A stretch of 39,918 bases of DNA from NCBI GenBank assembly GCA_018110785.1, contig JAGBHD010000051.1:1-39918 (forward strand). The letters are read 5' to 3'. The position numbers were made by a program, and so were the translations under genes. Of this stretch, positions 25,706-34,294 are shown piece by piece; the stretch's first letter is position 1; each line of letters starts with the position of its first letter. The notes under the pieces were generated by a model. It did no database searches and was not told where the DNA came from. It worked only from the letters and a program-made list of their open reading frames with translations. The DNA comes from Oscillospiraceae bacterium. GTDB lineage: Bacteria > Bacillota > Clostridia > Oscillospirales > JAGBHD01.

Positions 25706-28306
25706 ATGAAAGAAAGAGCGATTGTTGCAGATGTTGAAGCTCTGGAAAAAGAAATCGTTAAGGTAAGAGATGCTCAGCGCATTTTCGCCGCCTTTTCTCA
25801 GAAACAAGTAGATAAGATTTTCCTTGCCGCCGCAACTGCTGCTGATAAGGCAAGAATTCCTTTGGCAAAGCTTGCCGTAGAAGAAACAGGTATGGGAATT
25901 GTTGAGGATAAGGTTATTAAAAATCACTATGCGAGTGAATATATATATAACGCTTATAAAGATACCAAAACCTGCGGTGTTATCGAAGAAGATAAGGCAT
26001 ATGGTATTAAAAAAATTGCCGAGCCTATAGGCGTTGTAGGCGCAGTAATCCCAACTACAAACCCCACCTCAACCGCAATATTCAAATGCTTGCTTTCTCT
26101 TAAAACGCGCAACGGAATTATAATAAGCCCCCATCCGAGAGCAAAAAATTCTACAATTGAAGCCGCTAAAATAGTTCTTGATGCCGCGGTTAAAGCGGGT
26201 GCTCCCGAGGGAATTATTTCTTGGATAGATGTTCCGAGCCTTGATATGACAAATCTTTTAATGCGCGAATCGGATATCATCCTTGCTACAGGCGGTCCCG
26301 GAATGGTTAAAGCTGCTTATTCAAGCGGAAAACCAGCTCTCGGCGTAGGCGCAGGAAATACCCCCGCTATTATAGATGATACTGCCGATATCCTTTTGGC
26401 TGTAAACTCTATTATTCATTCTAAAACCTTTGATAACGGTATGATATGTGCTTCCGAGCAGTCGGTTATCGTTATGGAGAATATATACGACAAGGTAAAA
26501 GCGGAGTTCAAAAAGCGCGGTTGCTATCTTCTGAACGAGGAAGAAACCGAAAAGGTTAGAAAAACAATTCTTATAAACGGTTCGCTCAATGCTAAAATAG
26601 TAGGACAAAAGGCTCATACTATCGCCGCCCTCGCAGGAGTTTCGGTTCCCGAAGAAACAAAAATCTTAATCGGCGAGGTTGAAAGCGTTGATATCTCGGA
26701 GGAATTTGCTCACGAAAAGCTTTCCCCCGTTCTCGCTATGTATAAGGCGAAGAATTTTGAAGATGCGCTTAGTAAAGCGGAGCAGCTCGTTGCCGACGGC
26801 GGCTTTGGTCATACATCTTCTGTATATTTAAATGCAATTACGGAACAAGCTAAAATCGACCTGTTCGCTTCCCGAATGAAAACCTGCCGAATCTTAGTTA
26901 ATACTCCTTCTTCACACGGCGGCATCGGCGACCTTTATAATTTCAAGCTTGCCCCCTCTTTAACGCTCGGTTGCGGCTCTTGGGGAGGAAACTCTGTTTC
27001 AGAAAACGTAGGAGTTAAGCATCTTATTAATATTAAAACAGTAGCGGAAAGAAGGGAAAATATGCTTTGGTTCAGAGCGCCCCAAAAGGTATATATCAAG
27101 AAAGGCTGCTTGCCTGTAGCCCTCGACGAGCTTAAAAATGTTATGGGTAAAAAGAGAGCCTTTATCGTAACCGATAGTTTTCTTTATGAAAACGGCTATA
27201 CCAAACCTATTACGGATAAGCTCGATGAGATGGGCATAGTCCATACAACATTTTTCAATGTAGCTCCCGATCCGACACTCGCCTCAGCTAAAGAAGGCGC
27301 GGCTCAAATGACCGCCTTTAAGCCTGACACTATAATTGCTTTAGGCGGCGGCTCGGCTATGGACGCTGCAAAGATAATGTGGGTTCTATATGAGCATCCT
27401 GAATCCGATTTTATGGATATGGCAATGCGCTTTATAGATATCCGCAAGCGTATATATACCTTCCCGAAAATGGGCGAAAAGGCTTATTTTATCGCAGTTC
27501 CTACCTCTGCAGGAACAGGTAGCGAGGTTACCCCATTTGCGGTTATAACCGATGAAACTTCGGGAGTTAAATATCCTCTCGCAGATTATGAGCTTTTACC
27601 CAATATGGCAATTATAGATACCGATTTTCATATGAGCGCCCCTAAAGGACTTACTGCCGCTTCGGGTATAGACGCTGTTACCCACGCTCTCGAAGCGTAT
27701 GCTTCTATGATGGCGACCGATTACACAGACGGTTTGGCTCTCAAATCCTTAAAGACTATCTTCGAATATCTCCCCAAAGCATATGAAAACGGATCGACTG
27801 ATGTCCAAGCCAGAGAAAAAATGGCTAATGCCGCAACGATGGCAGGTATGGCTTTCGCAAATGCCTTCTTAGGTGTTTGCCATTCTATGGCCCATAAGCT
27901 CGGCGCTTTTCATCATCTCCCCCATGGCGTTGCAAATGCTCTTATGATAAACGAGGTAATCCGTTTCAACTCCTCTGAGGCGCCCGTTAAGATGGGAACC
28001 TTCTCGCAGTATGACCATCCCCATACCCTCGCTCGTTACGCTGAGGTAGCAGACTATCTCGGTTTAGACGGAAAAACCGATGAAGAAAAGGTAGAAAACC
28101 TTATCGCTAAGATAAACGAACTCAAAGCAAAGGTCGGTATTAAAGATACAATTAAAGACTATGTTCCCGATGAAAAGGATTTCTTGGAGCGCCTCGATGA
28201 AATGACAGAACAAGCATTCGACGATCAGTGTACCGGCGCTAACCCCCGTTACCCTTTAATGAGCGAAATCAAGCAAATGTATCTCAATGCTTACTACGGA
28301 AAATAA
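25706..28306 (+). CDS. adhE: bifunctional acetaldehyde-CoA / alcohol dehydrogenase
   Basis: Reduces acetyl-CoA to acetaldehyde and then ethanol, oxidising two NADH. The 866-residue protein has an N-terminal CoA-acylating aldehyde dehydrogenase with the catalytic Cys C248 in NGMICASEQS. The C-terminal iron-dependent alcohol dehydrogenase starts near residue 450 and contains ALGGGSAMDAAKIMW for NAD binding and the His-rich metal region (CHSMAHKLGAFHHLPHG). Length is full for AdhE. A GTG at 25697 opens the frame, but it is part of the AGGAGTG ribosome site, so the ATG at 25706 is the start. The gene is under a perfect Rex operator, consistent with redox-controlled ethanol production. Confidence 0.97.
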   Translation: MKERAIVADVEALEKEIVKVRDAQRIFAAFSQKQVDKIFLAAATAADKARIPLAKLAVEETGMGIVEDKVIKNHYASEYIYNAYKDTKTCGVIEEDKAYGIKKIAEPIGVVGAVIPTTNPTSTAIFKCLLSLKTRNGIIISPHPRAKNSTIEAAKIVLDAAVKAGAPEGIISWIDVPSLDMTNLLMRESDIILATGGPGMVKAAYSSGKPALGVGAGNTPAIIDDTADILLAVNSIIHSKTFDNGMICASEQSVIVMENIYDKVKAEFKKRGCYLLNEEETEKVRKTILINGSLNAKIVGQKAHTIAALAGVSVPEETKILIGEVESVDISEEFAHEKLSPVLAMYKAKNFEDALSKAEQLVADGGFGHTSSVYLNAITEQAKIDLFASRMKTCRILVNTPSSHGGIGDLYNFKLAPSLTLGCGSWGGNSVSENVGVKHLINIKTVAERRENMLWFRAPQKVYIKKGCLPVALDELKNVMGKKRAFIVTDSFLYENGYTKPITDKLDEMGIVHTTFFNVAPDPTLASAKEGAAQMTAFKPDTIIALGGGSAMDAAKIMWVLYEHPESDFMDMAMRFIDIRKRIYTFPKMGEKAYFIAVPTSAGTGSEVTPFAVITDETSGVKYPLADYELLPNMAIIDTDFHMSAPKGLTAASGIDAVTHALEAYASMMATDYTDGLALKSLKTIFEYLPKAYENGSTDVQAREKMANAATMAGMAFANAFLGVCHSMAHKLGAFHHLPHGVANALMINEVIRFNSSEAPVKMGTFSQYDHPHTLARYAEVADYLGLDGKTDEEKVENLIAKINELKAKVGIKDTIKDYVPDEKDFLERLDEMTEQAFDDQCTGANPRYPLMSEIKQMYLNAYYGK

Positions 28307-28328
28307 TAAAGGAAAGGAACTAAAGCTT

Positions 28329-29066
28329 ATGAAAATCCTAACCGAGAACGATTTAAAGACAGTTTATCAGGATAGCTCTACCTGTATAAAACTTTTCCAC
28401 CATTCTGATAAAGCTCCTATTTTAAATGAAGCCCTTAACCACGCCCGCGCCGAAGAAACAGGACTTAATATTCCCCGTCTTTTAGAGGTTACTACAATTG
28501 ACAGCAAATGGGCAATAAAGATGGATTATATAGAAGGTAAAACCTTAGAGCAGTTAATGGAAGAAAACCCCGAAAAGGAAGATGAATATCTTAACCTTTT
28601 CGTTGACCTCCAGCTATCTGTTCACGAAAAAGTTTCTCCGCTGCTTACCAAGCTTAAAGACAAAATGAACAGAAAGATTGACGAAGCAGAGCTTGATGCA
28701 ACAACCAAATATGAACTCCATACAAGGCTTAATGGTATGCCCAAGCATAACAAGGTCTGCCACGGAGATTTCAACCCCTCAAATATAATAGTAAAAGATA
28801 ACGGTGAGGCTTTTATTATCGACTGGGCTCATGCAACTCAGGGCAACGCCTCTGCCGATGCTGCAAGGACTTATCTTTTATTCTGCTTGCAGAACAAAAA
28901 GACTTTAGCAGATAAATATTTAAAGCTCTTTTGTCAAAAAAGCGATACCGCCCGCCAATACGTTGAGAAATGGATGCCTATTGTTGCCGCTTCCCAATCT
29001 GTTAAAAAGAAAAAGGAAGAACGCGATTTCCTCCTCTCCTGGGTAGACGTTGTAGACTACGAATAA
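28329..29066 (+). CDS. aminoglycoside-phosphotransferase-fold kinase
   Basis: A 245-residue protein-kinase-like small-molecule phosphotransferase. The catalytic loop is CHGDFNPSNIIV with H145 and D147, and the metal-binding motif is FIIDWAHA with D165. An N-lobe lysine is likely in the WAIKMDYIEG segment. The family includes choline, homoserine and antibiotic kinases. The substrate here cannot be told, and genes of this type in gut Clostridia are usually not resistance genes. An in-frame ATG at 28287 overlaps adhE. GGAAAGGA lies before the ATG at 28329, which I prefer. It is probably co-transcribed with adhE. Confidence 0.82.
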   Translation: MKILTENDLKTVYQDSSTCIKLFHHSDKAPILNEALNHARAEETGLNIPRLLEVTTIDSKWAIKMDYIEGKTLEQLMEENPEKEDEYLNLFVDLQLSVHEKVSPLLTKLKDKMNRKIDEAELDATTKYELHTRLNGMPKHNKVCHGDFNPSNIIVKDNGEAFIIDWAHATQGNASADAARTYLLFCLQNKKTLADKYLKLFCQKSDTARQYVEKWMPIVAASQSVKKKKEERDFLLSWVDVVDYE

Positions 29067-29079
29067 GTATATTCGTTAT

Positions 29080-29114
29080 AAAAAGGACACTTCAAATGTG
29101 AAGTGCCCTTTTTT
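29080..29114. terminator. bidirectional terminator between convergent genes
   Basis: AAAAGGACACTTCA and TGAAGTGCCCTTTT form a stem with one mismatch and an AATG loop, with a T run on the plus strand and an A run on the other side. It serves the phosphotransferase gene and the GH74-like gene that ends at 29119. Confidence 0.88.
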
Positions 29115-29118
29115 CATT

Positions 29119-32100
29119 TTATCCTACAAGCTCTATATCGAAATTAAATTCAACATAGTTGTTCCAGCTTGATCCTGTTTTTGTTCCTATTATAACAGTC
29201 TGACCTTCATAAAGCTCAACTGTTGTTTCGCTAAGAATTAATCCGCTGCTTGTTCCGCTTGTTAAAAGATTCGTAGTGTTAATCTCTGTTTCCCCATTCG
29301 GTCCTATCGGCAGAGCCGTTCCTCCCGCAGTTACCGAGAAAGAGGTTCCTGCATCAGGATTTGTAAAATAGATGTTTGCCGTTTCGCCCGAATTTATATA
29401 GTTGGGCGAAATCTTATAAGTACCATTTTGGGGAGCGGTAAATTTAAGTTCATATTTGTTACCGTATTCAACATGCATCTTAACGCCATATGTTGTAATT
29501 CCAACAGTATTGTGGTTACAAATTGCTGTTCCGATACCACTTGAAGCAACAGAATCTATTGTCGCGTTATAGCTCTGATAGATATTAACATTACCAAAAT
29601 CAACTGCAAAAATATTTTTGCCTATTAAGCTTTGCAATGTTCCTGCTTCATTCATGCTAATCAGCGTATCAGATATCTCATCTCTGATATTCCAAGAAGT
29701 AATCGGAGTTAAATCCTCAATAAGGTTGATATCGAAGTTTACATATGCATTTCGCTGATTCCATTCAGACTGAGGCATAGTAATCGAGAACTGAACTATA
29801 TCGCCTTTGTTGAGAGCAATGGTGCCAAGGTCAGGCATATTAGCTGTCTGTCCGCTTGCCACTGTTAAAACAGTTGCGTCAGTTTCTGTGCTAATAGTCT
29901 GAGCTACTCCGTTAATTAAAACTTTAAGCTGCATTCCTGTAGTAAAGTTATTGTTGTACAAAGACTGTTTACCTGCAAAGGACTCGGCATCAAATATTGT
30001 ATAAATACCATCTTTAGGGGCTATAAAGTCGAAAATGTATGTCTGAGCATAGTAAACACCGAGCAATCTTATTCCATCATAGGAAGAAGTATCAGTAGCT
30101 ACTGCAACGCCGGGCTTATTATAAGAAGTAAGTCCTACAATTGTATATTCGCTAGCAGATTTTTCTATCTGAGTAAACGAAGTATTTGTTCTGAACAGAG
30201 TATTGATCTTATAATTTCCGAATGGATAATTAGCGTAAGCTTTGTCGGTAGGTGTAAGGGTTGTGCCGGAAGAATAATCAAGAGAAGCTAAATAGTTTCT
30301 CATATCATCCGCCATATTGTAGGTTTCGATAGGAGTTAAATCTTCCATAAGTTCAACCTTAAAGTTGATATACCATGTTTTATTAGCATATGATCCATTA
30401 AATATAAGCTCTATCGTCTCTCCGGCAGTCATTCTAATATTCTCGAGATTAGGTATCTCACCGGTAGTTCCCGCTGCAATCGTAGCAGTGTGAGCGGTTA
30501 CCCCTGCTATATTAATCTTAAAGGTTATATCTTTTTCACTTGTGTTGTTAAAGGATTCACCAAGCATATCAGCGGTAGTAGAAAGAGGAACTAAATCGTA
30601 AATACCGGTTTTAGGAGCAGTAAATATTATTTTCTGTTCTTCTTGAGCTAAAGCTCCTATTTGCAGTCCGCGATAACTTCCCGAACTCCAAGACGGATGA
30701 GCAATAAGATGCTCGTTATTTCTGTATCCGTTTATTCTAAGATTACTCTTAACAACAGAGGTAATAACTCTCTTGTAATCAGGATAGTTGTAAGGATGAT
30801 ACTGCATCGCACCAAAATTCACTGTATTAGCGTTAGGTGCGGTTTCATAGGTTAAGCTATCTTCCTCGCCGAGGAGAGTTAAAATTCCGTTTGCAAATTC
30901 ATCACCTGCGCTATAGGTTTTAATAGGAGTTAAATCTTTAATAAGATTAACATTAAAGTCGGTATAAACCTTAGTCGCCGAACCTTCGTTTGCCGAAGTA
31001 TTTGCCTGCATAGTAATAGTAAATTCTATAGTCTCGCCTGAGTTCAACTCAATTTTTCCAAGATCGGGAAGATTTCCTTCCGACTTAGTTGCAACAGTAG
31101 CAGAAACTACCTTACCATTTGCACTGATAGTAATAATGGCATCACGTTTTGTGTCGTTATAAACCGATCCATCTTTTCCGCTGTATGCAGCTTTAGGAAT
31201 TATAGTATAAACACCATCTTTGGGTGCTGTAAATGTAAAGCTAACAGATGGAGTATAGCTTTCAGACCATATTTTTGTAGCAAAAATCAGTCCGCTTGAA
31301 GTAGTCGGAGATTGCTGAACTGCCAAATAAGGATTATTGTACCAAGTAGTTTCCCAACTTTCAGTTCCTGTATTTTTCTTATTAGGTCTAAAAACATATT
31401 CGTTGCCAAGACTTTCAATTTCTTGTAATGTGGTAGAAACTGTAGTAGCAGTTGCATTTATAGAATTTATTCTGAATTGACCTAAATTATAATTGGAAAA
31501 AGCAGTTCCCAACGCTACATAAGATGCTTCACCGAAATCAACCGCGGAAACCGCACCTCTGATTTCATCTGCTATATTATAGATTTCAAGAGGTATGTCT
31601 AAATATTTCCAACCAAGTCCGCTTGATCCGATATAAACTCTGCCATACTGATTTTTAGAAGCATATACAGAACTTGTTTTAGCCAATGTATATTTATTAT
31701 AATCGGTTAGTCTTATAAAGCTTTGTCCTTTGTCCTCGGAATAATATATCGCGGGATTGTTATCCCCAATAATTCCGCAGAAATAAAGAACATAATCGTT
31801 ACCTGCTTTTGGCTTACCAAGAGTTATGTTTCCTCCGCTTAAAGAGCCTATTTTGGTAAAATTAACTCCGTAATCATCAGAATACCATATTCCGCCCCCG
31901 GAAGAAACCCAAACATCACCGGGTGCGTTCTCATATGTTAAAACTCTTATTCGACTTTCTTTAGAAGTCATAGAAGGAACGGTGCTTGATAAACTCCAAC
32001 TAGCGCCATAGTCTGTGCTCTTGTATAAACCGGTAGAATCCATCAAATAGAAAATATTTCCCGAATTCTTATCTGACTCTAAAGGACTGCTGCCATGCCA

Positions 32101-33930
32101 CATGTTTCCGGGAATAAAGGTAGATGGCAATGTTCCGCTCGATAAGTTCCATGTTGCGCCTTTATCGCTTGAATAATAAATTTTGTTTTCGAGCGTTACC
32201 ATAACAAGCTTGTTGGTATCGTTCGCCGAAACGGCTACATCTCCGGGATGCAACCATTCTTCTACCGTGTTGCCGTTTTCATCTGTATAAGTAATACTAG
32301 GCTGAGTATTAGTCCAGCTCTTACCGCCGTTTTCGGAGATATAAATATATCCACTCTTATCGTCGGGATTTCCGACAATAGCACTTTGCGAAGTATGTGC
32401 ACCAACTACAAAATTAGTATTATTTGCGCTATAATCAGCCTGTTGGAATATTCCGTAATTTGCAGAGCTGACAGAATATGATGGGTATGCATCTACCTCG
32501 TCATCATTTATTACAAATGCGTTCTTAGTATCTGCTGCCATAAACAAATTACTTCCGTTTGGAACGGAAAGTGCTGAAAAAGTAACTAATTCTTCTACGT
32601 TTTCAATATATGTTCTCCAACTGCGCGCAGAATCGGTTTCTGCCGAAACACTAGCCGTATAATAAACCTCACTCCAATCGGTCATCCATAAAGAATCGCC
32701 CTCTCCAAATGTAAGCGAAGCTACCGCGCCCATCGAATGAGAATATCCTTTCCATCCGCCTGCCATTTTTCTGGTATTTATAGGAGTAACATTTGTCCAT
32801 GTTGAGCCGCCGTCAGTAGTGTAATAAATCGGCGGACACCAAGAATTAGCCTGACCTGTTACAACGCCCGTGCCTACACCAACAATAACCCTATTGGGAT
32901 TATTTTTGTCTATTTCTAATGCGAAATAGGATGTATATCCGTTTTCGGGAAGATTTATTCCGAAATTTTCCCAAGTTCCGTCAGCTTTTAATCGGTAAAC
33001 GCCCTTTGTTACAGCCTCAGCTGCATTAGTTGACCTTGATTCTCCAAAGGTTATAATAACCCTTCCTTGAGAATCAATTTTCGCTTCGTGATAATAAGAA
33101 ACTGCAGGTAAACCCTCAACCTTAGCCCATGTTTCGCCTGCGTCTGTAGAGCGGTAAAGTCCGCCGACATTGGCATTATTTTCTATTATATTTACAACGG
33201 CATAAATAGTCTGACTCTTTCCTGCGTTTAAGCTGTTAGGATCATAAAATACGCATCTAACCTCTTCTAAAACGCCTCTTTCGCCGTATAGCTTCTTCTT
33301 AGTCCAGGTTTGTCCGCCATCGGTAGAATAATGAAGACCTGCTTCATATTCTTCATCGCGGTAACCTTGCATTGAGCGTGTTCCTACCCATAAAATGTTA
33401 GAATTATTCGGGTCAACTGCAATGCATTCGCCATCGCCGCGATTTTCTGCGTTTCCATGAAAACGAATAGTATAATCGGGAGATATATCTGTCCATGTGT
33501 CTCCGCGGTCTTCCGATTTCCATATTCCCGAGGTTTCACCAAATACCCAAGGCTGATCATTTCCGACGCAGATATAAACTATATCCTTGTTATTTTTATC
33601 GAGAGCAATACCATCAACTGCATATTGCCCCTCCAAAGGAAATGACGACATAAGCTGAGTCCAACTATTAGTGTCTGCTTCCCAGCGATATGCTCCGCCA
33701 ACATCTGTTCTGATATACATAATATCAGGGTCGTCAGGGTGCATCACATGGCCTGTTATATATCCACCTGAGCCTATAAGTACAGGTTCTAAATCGGTGA
33801 ATTTGTCTTCTGTAATAACAACATCGGTTGTTTCTGTGGTTGATATAGCGACTACTGTTTGAGCAGCAGTCGAAAAAACGAGTAAACTTGCTAATAGCGT
33901 CGATAAAATTCTTTTTATTTTTTTAGTCAT
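29119..33930 (-). CDS. secreted GH74-like double beta-propeller protein with four C-terminal repeats
   Basis: A 1603-residue exported protein. The signal peptide ends near residue 29. Residues ~45-780 resemble GH74 xyloglucanase/endoglucanase double propellers. They include IGSGGYITG, the catalytic-base region YIRTDVGGAYRW (D76), many Asp-box motifs (STDGGQTWT, SEDRGDTW), and AADTKNAF (D467) where GH74 has its catalytic acid (GDxxGF). Residues 782-1603 are four ~190-220-residue beta-rich modules, the first three ending in a NLIKDLTPI / LMEDLTPI / NLIEDLTPI block, probably sugar-binding. It lacks a membrane anchor, so it should be released. Ribosome site AAGGAGG; own promoter upstream. Function is well supported at superfamily level but not for substrate. 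Confidence 0.8.
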   Translation of the reverse strand: MTKKIKRILSTLLASLLVFSTAAQTVVAISTTETTDVVITEDKFTDLEPVLIGSGGYITGHVMHPDDPDIMYIRTDVGGAYRWEADTNSWTQLMSSFPLEGQYAVDGIALDKNNKDIVYICVGNDQPWVFGETSGIWKSEDRGDTWTDISPDYTIRFHGNAENRGDGECIAVDPNNSNILWVGTRSMQGYRDEEYEAGLHYSTDGGQTWTKKKLYGERGVLEEVRCVFYDPNSLNAGKSQTIYAVVNIIENNANVGGLYRSTDAGETWAKVEGLPAVSYYHEAKIDSQGRVIITFGESRSTNAAEAVTKGVYRLKADGTWENFGINLPENGYTSYFALEIDKNNPNRVIVGVGTGVVTGQANSWCPPIYYTTDGGSTWTNVTPINTRKMAGGWKGYSHSMGAVASLTFGEGDSLWMTDWSEVYYTASVSAETDSARSWRTYIENVEELVTFSALSVPNGSNLFMAADTKNAFVINDDEVDAYPSYSVSSANYGIFQQADYSANNTNFVVGAHTSQSAIVGNPDDKSGYIYISENGGKSWTNTQPSITYTDENGNTVEEWLHPGDVAVSANDTNKLVMVTLENKIYYSSDKGATWNLSSGTLPSTFIPGNMWHGSSPLESDKNSGNIFYLMDSTGLYKSTDYGASWSLSSTVPSMTSKESRIRVLTYENAPGDVWVSSGGGIWYSDDYGVNFTKIGSLSGGNITLGKPKAGNDYVLYFCGIIGDNNPAIYYSEDKGQSFIRLTDYNKYTLAKTSSVYASKNQYGRVYIGSSGLGWKYLDIPLEIYNIADEIRGAVSAVDFGEASYVALGTAFSNYNLGQFRINSINATATTVSTTLQEIESLGNEYVFRPNKKNTGTESWETTWYNNPYLAVQQSPTTSSGLIFATKIWSESYTPSVSFTFTAPKDGVYTIIPKAAYSGKDGSVYNDTKRDAIITISANGKVVSATVATKSEGNLPDLGKIELNSGETIEFTITMQANTSANEGSATKVYTDFNVNLIKDLTPIKTYSAGDEFANGILTLLGEEDSLTYETAPNANTVNFGAMQYHPYNYPDYKRVITSVVKSNLRINGYRNNEHLIAHPSWSSGSYRGLQIGALAQEEQKIIFTAPKTGIYDLVPLSTTADMLGESFNNTSEKDITFKINIAGVTAHTATIAAGTTGEIPNLENIRMTAGETIELIFNGSYANKTWYINFKVELMEDLTPIETYNMADDMRNYLASLDYSSGTTLTPTDKAYANYPFGNYKINTLFRTNTSFTQIEKSASEYTIVGLTSYNKPGVAVATDTSSYDGIRLLGVYYAQTYIFDFIAPKDGIYTIFDAESFAGKQSLYNNNFTTGMQLKVLINGVAQTISTETDATVLTVASGQTANMPDLGTIALNKGDIVQFSITMPQSEWNQRNAYVNFDINLIEDLTPITSWNIRDEISDTLISMNEAGTLQSLIGKNIFAVDFGNVNIYQSYNATIDSVASSGIGTAICNHNTVGITTYGVKMHVEYGNKYELKFTAPQNGTYKISPNYINSGETANIYFTNPDAGTSFSVTAGGTALPIGPNGETEINTTNLLTSGTSSGLILSETTVELYEGQTVIIGTKTGSSWNNYVEFNFDIELVG
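30300..31600 (-). repeat. internal protein repeat modules of the 1603-residue GH74-like protein
   Basis: Four diverged copies of one module cover residues about 782-1004, 1005-1202, 1203-1410 and 1411-1603 (bases roughly 31587 down to 29119; the interval given here covers the first two). Each starts with a Y/W-N-x-x-D-E-(I/M) type helix (YNIADEIRG, YSAGDEFAN, YNMADDMRN, WNIRDEISD) and contains FTAPKDGVYTI-like and L-x-x-G-(E/D)-x-(I/V) beta strands. They are degenerate at DNA level, so the expansion is old. Confidence 0.7.
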
Positions 33931-34111
33931 ATAATCTACGCCTCCTTATTATTTATTTGTTTATTAAAAACTCCTCCGTTTTTTGGCAAAAATAATTTTT
34001 CGCCGTTTTACCTCCTTTCTTAATTTTGGGAGAAAGTTTATTTCAAAATGTAACAAACTCGATATGTTTAGTGCACTTTCAACAATAAATTTATTTTTAA
34101 CATTCTTGTTT

Positions 34112-34146
34112 TGGTAATATTACCATACTATTTTCCCCCATGTCAA
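34112..34146 (-). promoter_or_regulatory. promoter with overlapping palindromic operator, 1603-residue GH74-like gene
   Basis: On the minus strand, a perfect -35 TTGACA (34141-34146) lies 18 bp from TAATAT (34117-34122). A perfect 14-bp palindrome, TGGTAATATTACCA (34112-34125), covers the -10, so a dimeric regulator there would repress. The leader of ~180 nt (33931-34111) has no gene; it carries three SD-like purine runs and a GGCGAAAAAT/ATTTTTGCC hairpin. The ten-base half TGGTAATATT also occurs in the inverted repeat before lysR. Confidence 0.6.
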
Positions 34147-34235
34147 TAGGAAATTTTTTCCAAAAAGGCTTTTTATGTGTAAATTATTATAATTTTTTAC
34201 AAAAAATTGAAGAAAATTTTATGCAAACAACAAAT

Positions 34236-34262
34236 AAAAGCGAACACGATGTGTTCGCTTTT
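34236..34262 (-). terminator. terminator of the membrane-anchored GH74-like gene
   Basis: AAAAGCGAACAC pairs perfectly with GTGTTCGCTTTT around a three-base loop, with a T run on both strands. It is 33 bp past the stop codon at 34295 and ends the long RiPP/GH74 transcript. Confidence 0.88.
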
Positions 34263-34294
34263 ACCATAAAATTTCTTTATTTTATTTCTTTATT

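Noticed and set aside
28329-29066. Antibiotic-resistance gene (aminoglycoside phosphotransferase)
   Set aside because: Only the kinase fold motifs are shared. The gene is native in composition and tied to adhE, and such family members have varied substrates.
34112-34125. CcpA cre site
   Set aside because: The palindrome lacks the central CG of the cre consensus and is a full 14-bp inverted repeat of another kind.
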